A stretch of DNA of 22,467 nucleotides, from positions 1 through 22,467 of the forward strand of contig JAHQVR010000356.1 of the NCBI GenBank assembly GCA_019634245.1, written 5' to 3'. Within the stretch, counting starts at the first letter, position 1; each line of letters begins with the position of its first letter. This stretch comes from Gammaproteobacteria bacterium (GTDB lineage: Bacteria > Pseudomonadota > Gammaproteobacteria > Granulosicoccales > Granulosicoccaceae). Position numbers and translations under genes: made by a program. Positions 14,944 through 22,467 of the stretch are shown in pieces. Under the pieces are notes generated by a model that was not told the origin of the DNA, searched no databases, and worked only from the letters and a program-made list of their open reading frames with translations.

Positions 14944-15849
14944 CTAGTGAGTGTGTCCGCCCCATGAGTATATCGTGGCAGGTTCGGGTTCCCAAATGGT
15001 GGCGTTAACCGAGTCAGGCAATGTTGCAATGGCTCGATATTCGGTCGCCATGGCAACCCAGTCATCGTTTTCGGCTAGAACCGCATGCTTACAGGCAATG
15101 GGATCGCGCAGCACTGCGAAACCCTCACTAGTGCCTATACAGAAGGTGTAAAAGCCGTCAAGATCAACCAGCGCAGATTCCAAAGCAGATTCTAGGCTGT
15201 TGCCTTGCCGGAGTTTCCACGTCATATAAGCTGCGGCAACTTCAGTGTCATTTTCTGTTTGAAAATCTATTCCTTCTTTTTTCAAGAGTTCCCGTAACCG
15301 ATTATGATTGGATAACGAGCCATTGTGCACAAGACACAGATCTGCTCCAGTGGCAAATGGATGCGAACCCGCTGTCGTAACAGCACTTTCAGTAGCCATT
15401 CTGGTATGACCTATCATATGACTGCCTTCGGCATGGTTAAGATCAAACTGCGCATACACCTGATCGGGTAACCCGACCTCTTTAAAGATTTCCAGACTTT
15501 TTCCTGATCCCACCAGGCGAATGGAGGCGTGTTCCGTTCTGAGCCAACGGATTGCTTCTGCTTCATCAGCGTTAGTGACCAATATGGCGTGAGAACCGAT
15601 GGGTTGGATAGAGGCCTCGCAATTCAATGCAGCTTCCAATCCGGTATCGATCGATTTCCAATGGTAGTGAGCATCATCGTGAGCCAATGAAAACTTGGTT
15701 TGTTGCTCCCCCACCGGATTGCGATAGATGGCAACGCCGGCCGAGTCAGGGCCTCGGCTTTTCATTTCAGCGAGCATGGGTTGAAAAAGTGCCCCAAGCT
15801 GGGTTCGTTTTTCCGGGTTTTTTAGATACAGGCCAACAATGCCACACAT
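14944..15849 (-). CDS. Class II glutamine amidotransferase subunit (GlxB/MgsA family)
   Basis: The product is 301 residues. It starts MCGIVG, so removal of Met exposes the N-terminal nucleophile Cys2. Further class II (Ntn) motifs are RGPDSAG (about 33-39), GHTRMATES, SHPF, CLVHNGSLSN and the NDTEVAAAYM segment. Known: such domains hydrolyse glutamine and pass ammonia to a synthase partner. The order glutaminase, GXGXG, FMN barrel, GS matches mgsABC-gmaS and glxBCD-glnT arrangements. It is the first gene of the operon; a GATAAT sequence lies in the upstream region shared with the divergent channel gene, but without a matching -35, so I do not call a promoter. The Shine-Dalgarno is weak (AAGGG, about 11 bases away). 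Confidence 0.93.
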   Translation of the reverse strand: MCGIVGLYLKNPEKRTQLGALFQPMLAEMKSRGPDSAGVAIYRNPVGEQQTKFSLAHDDAHYHWKSIDTGLEAALNCEASIQPIGSHAILVTNADEAEAIRWLRTEHASIRLVGSGKSLEIFKEVGLPDQVYAQFDLNHAEGSHMIGHTRMATESAVTTAGSHPFATGADLCLVHNGSLSNHNRLRELLKKEGIDFQTENDTEVAAAYMTWKLRQGNSLESALESALVDLDGFYTFCIGTSEGFAVLRDPIACKHAVLAENDDWVAMATEYRAIATLPDSVNATIWEPEPATIYSWGGHTH

Positions 15850-16059
15850 GAGGATGAAACCCTTGCCAAAGACAAATGAAACCGCGCTTTTCTTAACTTC
15901 GCGTTAGAGTTTAAATTATCGCCTATTCTTCCCAGGTATCGTGCACTAGAATCGATGTCATTGGTGATGTTCGTGCTCACCAATTGCTCTAACACGACCC
16001 ACGATAGGCCATTCGGTACACAATTGGCCCTATCCATTGCCGCTCGAGTGATGATAGCC

Positions 16060-16869
16060 ATGGATCCATCAAACCTTCCTCAAATCGTACTAGATAGTGC
16101 TGTCAACGTGGTGTTGGCACTACTTATATTTTTTGTGGGTAAGTGGTTATCCCGCCAATTAGTGCAGTTGGCGAAGCGGGTTATGGATAGACACAATGTC
16201 GATAAAACCATTGCGAATTTTGCAGGAAACATCGCGCACGTAGCATTGCTAGCGTTTGTGATTATCGCGGCCCTGAGCCAGTTAGGTATTCCAACTGCTT
16301 CTTTTGTGGCATTGGTTGGTGCTGCGGGCTTGGCCATTGGACTGGCATTGCAAGGCTCTCTATCGAATTTTGCCTCCGGTGTTTTGCTGGTGCTATTCCA
16401 TCCAATAAGGCTAGGGGACTATGTTGAAGCCGGTGGCGTATCTGGGACCGTGGAAGAAATTAATGTGTTCAGCACCACGTTAATTACCCCAGATCGATTA
16501 ACTATCACCGTACCCAATTCTCTGGTGCTAGGTGGACCCATCACGAACTACTCCACGTCAGACAGCAGACGCATCGATCTTCTGATATCCGTTGACTACA
16601 GTGCTGATTTGACGCAGGCGAAAACACTCATCCGGGAAATCGTACAAGCTGATGCACGGGTGCTGAAGGACAAAGATTTGACCATTGGAGTCATGGAATT
16701 AGGAGCCTCTTCTGTCGACCTAGCCGTTAGGCCTTGGGTGGCAACTGGTGATTATCTACAAACAAAATTCGATCTCCAAGAAGCCATTAAATCGGCTTTC
16801 GACCAAGCGGGCATAGAGATTCCGTATCCGAAACTGGATGTGAATCTCAATTCTGAAAACGGCAAATAG
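16060..16869 (+). CDS. mscS: MscS-type small-conductance mechanosensitive channel
   Basis: From ATG 16060 the product is 269 residues, close to the 286 of E. coli MscS. A frame open from 15955 adds 35 residues unlike the family, and ATG 16051 is another possible start. Three membrane helices are seen; TM3 has the classical GAAGLAIGLALQGSLSNFASG pattern in two adjoining parts, followed by LVLFHPIRLGDYVEAGG, then the beta domain (NVFSTTLITPDRLTITVPNS), and a C-terminal alpha/beta region ending YPKLDVN. Known: MscS homoheptamers in the inner membrane open under tension during hypo-osmotic shock and release small solutes. It lies between two clusters for methylated nitrogen compounds, many of which are osmolytes, so co-location may reflect osmolyte turnover. 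It is divergent from the amidotransferase operon. Confidence 0.93.
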   Translation: MDPSNLPQIVLDSAVNVVLALLIFFVGKWLSRQLVQLAKRVMDRHNVDKTIANFAGNIAHVALLAFVIIAALSQLGIPTASFVALVGAAGLAIGLALQGSLSNFASGVLLVLFHPIRLGDYVEAGGVSGTVEEINVFSTTLITPDRLTITVPNSLVLGGPITNYSTSDSRRIDLLISVDYSADLTQAKTLIREIVQADARVLKDKDLTIGVMELGASSVDLAVRPWVATGDYLQTKFDLQEAIKSAFDQAGIEIPYPKLDVNLNSENGK

Positions 16870-16933
16870 TGTGTCGCAATGACGCACAGATATAAATGGG
16901 AGAATCAGTGTTCGTTTTCTAGCGCGGGGCTGT

Positions 16934-16941
16934 GGTATACC
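16934..16941. promoter_or_regulatory. GGTATACC palindrome upstream of the methyltransferase gene
   Basis: An 8-bp perfect palindrome lies 50 nt before the methyltransferase start, within TGTGGTATACCGCGCA. GT-N-AC-type palindromes are typical of GntR-family operators. It also resembles an extended -10 (TGGTATACC) but with no good -35. Either reading is tentative. Confidence 0.25.
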
Positions 16942-16990
16942 GCGCACAGACCAAGATTTGTCCCGTTTTTAGGCTAACCGGAAAGTGTCG

Positions 16991-18556
16991 ATGGCAACAC
17001 CAGGAAAAAAACTGTCGAGGCGCGGAGCGAGAGCGGCAAAGCGCGCCCTACGAGCAGCGCCTTTGGCAGAGCAGGATCGTCCAGTTCGTCCAGGTCTACC
17101 CGGGGGACGCTACAAACCACTCAGCGATGTAGATGTTTTAAAAATTAATGAGGCAGTGATGGAAGCCCTGTCTACCATTGGCTTATCTCAAGCCGTGCCC
17201 TCGTGCGTGAGTGCCGTGACAGACGCCGGTGGTAGCTATAAAGAGGGTCGATTGTACTTCCCAAGAGCCTTAGTTGAAGACACCTTGGCCAACTGTGCCA
17301 GAAATTTTGTTCTCTATGGTCAAGATCCGAAGCATGACATGGAGATATCGGGAAGTAAGGTGCATTTTGGAACCGCTGGCGCAGCGGTGCACATTGCCGA
17401 CATAGAAAACAATGAGTATCGGGAGTCGACCTTAAAGGATCTGTATGACATCGCTCGTATTGTCGATCAAATGGAGCACATACATTACTTTCAACGCCCC
17501 CTAGTGGCTCGCGATATGGTGGATCCGCTGGATTTAGATTTCAACACTTGTTATGCATCAGTGATGGGGACGACTAAGCATGTGGGCTCTAGTTGGGTTA
17601 TGCCAGAACATGTGGACAAGTCATTGCAGATGCTCCACACGATTGCCGGCGGCGAAAAAAAATGGCGAGAGCGTCCTTTTGTAAGTATGTCTAATTGCTT
17701 TGTTGTACCACCGATGCGATTTGCGGAAGATTCGTGCCTGTGTATGGAAACAGCAGTGCGCGGCGGTATGCCGGTTTTACTACTCGCCGCTGGGCAGGCT
17801 GGTGCCACAAGTCCTGCTGCACTGGCCGGAAGCGTTGTTCAGGAAGTGGCAGAAGTACTGGCCGGCTTGGTATGGGTTAACTTAATCGTACCCCAACATC
17901 CAGCAATCTATGGCACCTGGCCTTTCGTATCCGATTTAAGAACGGGTGCGATGAGCGGAGGCAGTGGCGAACAAGCGGTGCTTATGGCAGCCTGTGGGCA
18001 AATGGGACGATATTATGATCTACCCACGGGAATCGCTGCCGGCATGGCCGATGCGAAGATGCCCGATACTCAATCGGGTTTTGAAAAGGCGTACACAAAT
18101 ACCTTGGCTGCTCATTCCGGAGCAAACCTGGTGTATGAGTCAGCAGGTATGCATGCCTCGTTACTCGGTTGCTGTTTTGAGAGTTACATCATTGACAATG
18201 ACATGTTGGGCGCGATTAATCGCACGGTGCGCGGGATTGAAGTTACTGATGAAACACTATCACTCGATGCGATGCGAGATGTTTGCATCGATGGTCCTAG
18301 TCACTATTTGGGGCATGAGCAAACTATGCAGTTAATGCAAAAAGAGTATGTCTATCCCGACATTGGTGATCGCTCGTCACCCAAGGAATGGGTGGAAAAG
18401 GGCAAACCGCAATTATTGGAGAATGCGCGTAAGCGCGTGGATGAAATTTTGAGTAGTCATTTCCCATCACATGTGTCTAAAGAATCAGATGACACTATTA
18501 GAGAATCGTTTAACGTCATGCTTCCACGCGAATCGATGACAGCGGAGAATTTGTAA
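16991..18556 (+). CDS. MttB-family methyltransferase, pyrrolysine-independent
   Basis: The product is 521 residues from ATG 16991, with GGAAAG six bases upstream; a GTG at 16985 is an alternative start. A basic Arg/Ala-rich N-terminus (about 8-35) precedes the TIM-barrel methyltransferase domain of the trimethylamine:corrinoid family, seen in KEGRLYFPRALVE, TTKHVGSSWV, RPFVSMSNCFVVPPMRFAED and the late GIAAGMADAKMPDTQSGFEK block. The frame has no internal TAG codon, so no pyrrolysine is used, unlike archaeal trimethylamine MttB. Known: non-Pyl members include glycine betaine methyltransferase MtgB, and other members act on other quaternary amines; most aerobic homologues are uncharacterised. 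The stop codon directly abuts the next gene, so the two are co-translated. No corrinoid protein gene is seen nearby. The substrate is inferred only as an N-methylated amine. Confidence 0.93.
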   Translation: MATPGKKLSRRGARAAKRALRAAPLAEQDRPVRPGLPGGRYKPLSDVDVLKINEAVMEALSTIGLSQAVPSCVSAVTDAGGSYKEGRLYFPRALVEDTLANCARNFVLYGQDPKHDMEISGSKVHFGTAGAAVHIADIENNEYRESTLKDLYDIARIVDQMEHIHYFQRPLVARDMVDPLDLDFNTCYASVMGTTKHVGSSWVMPEHVDKSLQMLHTIAGGEKKWRERPFVSMSNCFVVPPMRFAEDSCLCMETAVRGGMPVLLLAAGQAGATSPAALAGSVVQEVAEVLAGLVWVNLIVPQHPAIYGTWPFVSDLRTGAMSGGSGEQAVLMAACGQMGRYYDLPTGIAAGMADAKMPDTQSGFEKAYTNTLAAHSGANLVYESAGMHASLLGCCFESYIIDNDMLGAINRTVRGIEVTDETLSLDAMRDVCIDGPSHYLGHEQTMQLMQKEYVYPDIGDRSSPKEWVEKGKPQLLENARKRVDEILSSHFPSHVSKESDDTIRESFNVMLPRESMTAENL

Positions 18557-20980
18557 GTGAGAACGCAGGCTCGTGTAGTGGTAATTGGTGGCGGCGTAGT
18601 AGGAGCGAGTGCTCTATATCATCTGTGTAAACGAGGTTGGACTGACTGTGTGTTGGTGGAGATGGATGAACTAACTTCCGGCTCTACTTGGCATGCTGCT
18701 GGAAATATCCCAACGTTCTCGACGAGTCGAAACGTTATAAAAATGCAGCACTACAGTACGCAGCTCTACACCGAATTAGCTGCAGATGAAGCTTATCCCA
18801 TAAATTATCACGTCACCGGATCTATTCGGCTTGCTCAAACCAAGGCGCGGTTTGAGGAATTTCAACATATAACGGCCATGGCGCAGGCCATGGGGATGGA
18901 ATACGAATTATTGGATTTGGAAGAAACGGTTAAACGGAATCCATTCCTGGAAACACATAATCTGGTGGGAACCCTGTGGGATCCTTATGATGGTGATATC
19001 GATCCGAGCCAGTTGACACAGGCCTTAGCGTCGGCTTCCAGAAAAATGGGTGGTGAAATTAATCGATTTACTCGGGTCACCGAGTTGAAATTCAGAGACA
19101 CGAATGAATGGGATGTGATCACCGATAAGGGTACGATAACAGCCGAGTACGTGATTAATGCAGCGGGTTATCGAGGGGCAGAGATCACCCAGTTAGGCGG
19201 GAAATTCTTACCCATGGTGTCGATGGAACATCAGTATTTAGTCACTGAATCCATTCCAGAGCTTGAACAGCATGATGGTTTAATACCTTTAGTGCGTGAT
19301 CCCGACGATTCATACTATCTACGCCAGGAAAAAACCGGATTGATCCTTGGGCCATACGAAATGGGTGCTACGCCACATTGGGCGGATGGAAAACTTCCGG
19401 ATAATTTTGCCTATCAGCTCTATCCAGACGATTTGGATCGTTTGGAGTGGTATATCGAACAGGCTGTCGAGCGCATGCCAATACTAGGCACGGTCGGTGT
19501 GCAGCGAGTGATCAATGGTCCGATACCTTATTCTCCAGACGGTTTACCCTATGTTGGGCCTGCTTATGGTTTGAAGAATTTTTTCCACTGTTGCAGTTTT
19601 AGCTTTGGTATTTGCCAGGGTGGGGGTGCCGGTAAGACCATTGCCGAGTGGGTAATTGATGGTAAACCCGAATGGGATCTATGGAGTTTGGATCCACGCC
19701 GTTATACCGACTATGCTGATCAAAAATACGTCGTTGCAAGAGCCACTGAGCTCTATCAGAAAGAATATGCCATGTCTTTACCGGCCGATGAGTGGCCGGC
19801 TGCTCGACCTGCCTTAGTGACCCCCATGTACGAACGCTTGAAAGAAAAAGGGGCTCTGTTCGGTGCACGAGCGGGATGGGAGCGGGCCACATGGTTTGCT
19901 AAAGAGGGTGATGATGTTGAACCCGCACCGAGCTATCACCGAACTAACTGGTTTGAACGAGTCGGTGATGAGTGTCGTCATGTGCGTGAGAAAGTGGGTT
20001 TGCTCGATCTCGGTGGCTTTAGCAAGTATGAAATAGAAGGCACTGGTGCAGCCCATTGGCTGGATTCGCTAATAGCAGGAAACTTGCCTAAGGTTGGAAG
20101 ACTCACGTTATCGTATTTTTGTGCACCCGACGGTGGTCTGTGGAGTGAAATGACGATCACTCGGCTCGCTGAAGATCATTTTCTTTTGATTACCGCAGCA
20201 GCTGCGAAATGGCATGATATGCAATGGTTGCAAGATCATCAGCCGCCAGAATCTGAGGTGAGAATCTTGGATATTACCGCCGACTACCAAACATTGGTGT
20301 TGGCCGGGCCTCGAGCACGAGACGTGCTGCAAAAGCTGACTAACAGCGCCTTAGACAATGCATCTTTTCCATGGTTGAGTTATCAAGATTTGCAACTAAA
20401 AGACTTGCAGGTGCGTGCGCTGCGTGTCAATTATGTCGGTGAGTTGGGTTGGGAACTGCATGTAAAAACAGCGGATGCGTTGGCCCTGTACGATTCGCTG
20501 ATGGATGCCGGTGAAGAATTTGAACTTCGCGACTTTGGCCTTTATGCCATGGAATCTATGCGGTTGGAAAAATGTTATCGCGCCTGGAAAGCCGAACTCG
20601 ATCACGAATACTCGCCGTTACGATCCGCATTAGATCGATTCGTTAACTTGGACAAATCAGATTTCGTGGGTAAACAAGCCCTAGTGGAAGAATCAAAGCG
20701 TGGTGCACCAGATCTGTTTGTACCGATGGTATTGGATGATGCCGGTGTCACCGATGCTGTGTATGGCTGCCCGGTGTTATACGATGGTCAGGTTGTGGGG
20801 TACACGACCTCCGGAGGATACGGGTACTGTATTGAAAAAAGTATTGCATTGGGTTACGTACGCACCGATTTGGCAAATCCAGGCACGAAAGTGACCATCA
20901 ATATTTTGGGCAATGAGCGCGCCGCCACCGTATCATCAGAACCTTTGTACGATCCAAACAATGAAAAACCCCGCGCATAA
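18557..20980 (+). CDS. Dimethylglycine/sarcosine dehydrogenase-like flavoprotein with GcvT folate domain
   Basis: The product is 807 residues, the usual length of the dimethylglycine dehydrogenase family. Domains: an FAD-binding DAO domain (about 5-375) with dinucleotide motif VVVIGGGVVGAS (7-18) and STWHAAGN, in which His46 matches the residue that carries covalent FAD in dimethylglycine and sarcosine dehydrogenases; an FAO_M-type linker (about 380-435) with ARAGWERATWF following; and GcvT aminomethyltransferase domains (about 455-800). Known: the family oxidises N-methyl groups and passes the C1 unit to tetrahydrofolate. The GTG start follows the MttB stop with no gap, and GGAG lies nine bases upstream inside the MttB gene. 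Inference: it takes the partially demethylated product of the MttB protein. Its true substrate (dimethylglycine, sarcosine or another N-methyl amine) is not resolved. Confidence 0.93.
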   Translation: MRTQARVVVIGGGVVGASALYHLCKRGWTDCVLVEMDELTSGSTWHAAGNIPTFSTSRNVIKMQHYSTQLYTELAADEAYPINYHVTGSIRLAQTKARFEEFQHITAMAQAMGMEYELLDLEETVKRNPFLETHNLVGTLWDPYDGDIDPSQLTQALASASRKMGGEINRFTRVTELKFRDTNEWDVITDKGTITAEYVINAAGYRGAEITQLGGKFLPMVSMEHQYLVTESIPELEQHDGLIPLVRDPDDSYYLRQEKTGLILGPYEMGATPHWADGKLPDNFAYQLYPDDLDRLEWYIEQAVERMPILGTVGVQRVINGPIPYSPDGLPYVGPAYGLKNFFHCCSFSFGICQGGGAGKTIAEWVIDGKPEWDLWSLDPRRYTDYADQKYVVARATELYQKEYAMSLPADEWPAARPALVTPMYERLKEKGALFGARAGWERATWFAKEGDDVEPAPSYHRTNWFERVGDECRHVREKVGLLDLGGFSKYEIEGTGAAHWLDSLIAGNLPKVGRLTLSYFCAPDGGLWSEMTITRLAEDHFLLITAAAAKWHDMQWLQDHQPPESEVRILDITADYQTLVLAGPRARDVLQKLTNSALDNASFPWLSYQDLQLKDLQVRALRVNYVGELGWELHVKTADALALYDSLMDAGEEFELRDFGLYAMESMRLEKCYRAWKAELDHEYSPLRSALDRFVNLDKSDFVGKQALVEESKRGAPDLFVPMVLDDAGVTDAVYGCPVLYDGQVVGYTTSGGYGYCIEKSIALGYVRTDLANPGTKVTINILGNERAATVSSEPLYDPNNEKPRA

Positions 20981-20997
20981 GGTAAACGCTGCATAAG

Positions 20998-22209
20998 ATG
21001 ACCGCGCCTGAAATTCCAGTATTTCGCGGCAGTTTTACGCAGCAGGAACCTATTAGTGAAACTGCAATAGAGCAGGCTGTTGCAGTGATGCGAACCGGTC
21101 GATTGCATCGATACAATGTGGCAGAAGGTGAGACCTCACAAACCAATCTGTTGGAAACGGAATTTGCAGAAAGTCTGGGTATGTCCTATTGCCTGGCCTG
21201 TGCTTCGGGTGGCTACGCCCTACACGTTGCACTAAAAGCTCTGGGCATACAACCTGGGCAGAAAGTACTCACTAACGCGTTCACCCTCTCTCCCGTTCCT
21301 GGCGCTATCCACAATGCCGGTGGTAGTCCCGTTCTAGTGGAAACCACAGAATCGTTAGTGCTGGATTTAGTGGATCTTGAACGCAAAATACTCGCCTCTG
21401 GCGCTAAGGTTTTAATGTTGTCCCACATGCGCGGGCATCTTGTCGATATGGATGCTCTGATGCAGGTGCTATCAGATCATGATGTGGCTCTCGTAGAGGA
21501 CTGTGCGCATACGATGGGTGCAAGCTGGAACGGTAAAGCCAGTGGAACATATGGCATCGTGAGCTGTTTTAGTACTCAAACGTACAAACACATCAACTCT
21601 GGTGAAGGTGGGTTGCTGGTGAGCAACGATGAAGCTCTTATGGCAAGGGCAACGCTGATGTCCGGCTCCTATATGCTCTATGCTAATCATGATGCTGCTC
21701 CAGACGAATCCTTTTTTGATTCCCACAAATACGAGACGCCGAACTACAGCGGGCGCATGGATAATCTGCGGGCGGCTATACTTAGACCGCAACTCTCAGC
21801 ACTTTCAGAAAATGTAGATCGGTGGAATAAGCGCTATCGAGTATTAGAAAACGCTTTGGCTGGTGTGAACAATCTGCATGTTCCGCCGCGTCCAGATAAA
21901 GAGTTATTCGTTGGGAGTTCGCTGCAGTTTTTAGTAGAGGATCTTGACAATTCCGACGCACAAACTTTTGTGGATACCTGTGCACAACATGGTGTATCGA
22001 TCAAGTGGTTTGGTGCTCCTGAACCCCACGGGTATACGAGTCGTTTTGACAGCTGGCACTACTTGGACGCTGGCGATCTACCTAGATCGAAACAAATTCT
22101 CAGTGAATTATTCGACATTCGAATTCCTTTGAGTATTTCCGTGTCGGACTACGAGCTGATAGGCAACATCATCGCAGCAAGCCTGCGGAGTGTTCGGCAC
22201 CGAACCTGA
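20998..22209 (+). CDS. DegT/DnrJ/EryC1-family PLP-dependent aminotransferase-like protein
   Basis: The product is 403 residues with the type I fold of sugar aminotransferases. Seen: CASGGYALHVALKALG (the cofactor phosphate region), EDCAHTMGA with Asp168 expected to bind the PLP nitrogen and His171 after it, and STQTYKHINSGEGG with Lys197 as the Schiff-base lysine. An NYSGRMDNLRAAIL segment follows, close to the family's usual substrate loop. Known: most members aminate nucleotide-linked keto sugars. No nucleotide-sugar genes are present here; the gene follows the dimethylglycine-dehydrogenase-like gene by 17 nt on the same strand, so a role in an amine pathway is more likely (inference). The Shine-Dalgarno is weak (AAGG, about 14 bases upstream), suggesting dependence on upstream translation. 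Retained Lys197 and Asp168 argue for an active enzyme. Confidence 0.9.
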   Translation: MTAPEIPVFRGSFTQQEPISETAIEQAVAVMRTGRLHRYNVAEGETSQTNLLETEFAESLGMSYCLACASGGYALHVALKALGIQPGQKVLTNAFTLSPVPGAIHNAGGSPVLVETTESLVLDLVDLERKILASGAKVLMLSHMRGHLVDMDALMQVLSDHDVALVEDCAHTMGASWNGKASGTYGIVSCFSTQTYKHINSGEGGLLVSNDEALMARATLMSGSYMLYANHDAAPDESFFDSHKYETPNYSGRMDNLRAAILRPQLSALSENVDRWNKRYRVLENALAGVNNLHVPPRPDKELFVGSSLQFLVEDLDNSDAQTFVDTCAQHGVSIKWFGAPEPHGYTSRFDSWHYLDAGDLPRSKQILSELFDIRIPLSISVSDYELIGNIIAASLRSVRHRT

Positions 22210-22327
22210 CGCCCTATCTGGGTCCAGAAGGCATCATTGTGTAGCACCATCGTTTCCCGTGAAGCGAACGAAAGCGCTATGATTGGAGTCTGTTAAAACC
22301 TGCCTTAGCATCCTTGGTTAATTTTCT
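22210..22327. other. Intergenic gap before the transporter gene
   Basis: These 118 nt separate the aminotransferase-like gene from the ABC ATPase. A short palindrome (GTTCGG-CA-CCGAAC, 22192-22205) overlaps the end of the preceding gene, but no T-run follows and I cannot call a terminator. No clear promoter or strong ribosome-binding site is visible before the ATG at 22328. Confidence 0.4.
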
Positions 22328-22467
22328 ATGAGCGATCTTGTTTCCGATAATCTCAATATGACCTTTTATACCCCTGCAGGAGAGGCGGTACATGCGTTAA
22401 AGGATGTCTCATTTACTCTAAAACAGGGAGAGATACTGTCTGTGCTCGGCCCCAGTGGCTGTGGAAA
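22328..22467 (+). CDS. ABC transporter ATP-binding protein, 3'-truncated by window edge
   Basis: Only the first 46 codons are visible. They read as the start of an ABC ATPase: a first beta-strand region with AVHALKDVSFTLKQGE (about 20-35) and Walker A GPSGCGK at the window end. The ALKDVS(F)xLxxGE pattern fits importer ATPases of the nitrate/taurine/sulfonate or spermidine/putrescine classes; the fragment is too short to decide. On the same strand after the methylated-amine genes, it probably starts an uptake system for the substrate of that cluster (inference). No strong Shine-Dalgarno is seen. Confidence 0.88.
   Translation, partial: MSDLVSDNLNMTFYTPAGEAVHALKDVSFTLKQGEILSVLGPSGCG

Noticed and set aside
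14942..14995. 18-residue upstream extension of the GXGXG subunit overlapping the glutaminase gene
   Set aside because: The ATG two bases after the glutaminase stop is a normal coupled start and the extension is translated glutaminase-gene DNA in another frame.
15955..16059. 35-residue N-terminal extension of the canonical MscS gene
   Set aside because: It does not resemble the family, whereas the product from ATG 16060 aligns with the expected MscS start and length.
15850..16059. GATAAT as -10 box of the amidotransferase operon
   Set aside because: No acceptable -35 element occurs at 16-18 nt spacing, so a promoter call is not supported.
22192..22205. GTTCGG-CA-CCGAAC palindrome as terminator of the demethylation operon
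   Set aside because: The loop is too short, it lies within the last codons, and no T-run follows.

Overview
The window looks like chromosomal DNA from a free-living, probably marine, heterotrophic proteobacterium. Gammaproteobacteria is my best guess from gene content, moderate GC and Gram-negative features such as a predicted outer-membrane barrel with a terminal aromatic residue, MscS channels and an ECF sigma/anti-sigma pair. This is inference; there is no rRNA or other taxonomic marker. I saw no tRNA, CRISPR array, insertion sequence or phage gene. The first and last genes are cut by the window edges.

Left part (1-6217), carbohydrate and sugar acids: a 5'-truncated beta-hydroxyacid dehydrogenase (YihU/GarR-like) is followed by an altronate/galactarate dehydratase-family protein and a strong bidirectional terminator. 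Next come a minus-strand outer-membrane barrel and, divergently, a large secreted GH10 endo-xylanase carrying four fibronectin-III-like and two Ig/cadherin-like modules. The spacer between barrel and xylanase holds a striking inverted repeat with two AACGTT cores. Together this suggests use of glucuronoxylan or uronic acids.

Middle part (6259-11455), envelope and stress: a divergent MscS-like channel overlaps tail-to-tail with a secreted protein made of four beta/gamma-crystallin domains (eight Greek-key half-motifs, seven with the canonical calcium-binding signature). Upstream of it on the same strand is an ECF sigma factor/anti-sigma operon, and a DUF4399 protein diverges from that operon.

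Right part (11571-22467), methylated-nitrogen metabolism: a minus-strand operon in transcription order encodes a class II glutamine amidotransferase, a GXGXG-domain protein, an FMN-binding glutamate-synthase-like protein and a type III glutamine synthetase. This is the GlxBCD-GlnT / MgsABC-GmaS set known from N-methylglutamate and gamma-glutamylmethylamide metabolism. A compact MscS channel diverges from it. Then on the plus strand come a pyrrolysine-free MttB-family methyltransferase, a dimethylglycine-dehydrogenase-like flavoprotein with a folate (GcvT) module starting directly at the MttB stop codon, a DegT-type PLP enzyme, and the start of an ABC transporter ATPase. No N-methylglutamate dehydrogenase (mgdABCD) and no corrinoid protein is present here, so the full cluster may be a pathway for an unidentified N-methylated compound. 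It is the best candidate in the window for an undescribed system.
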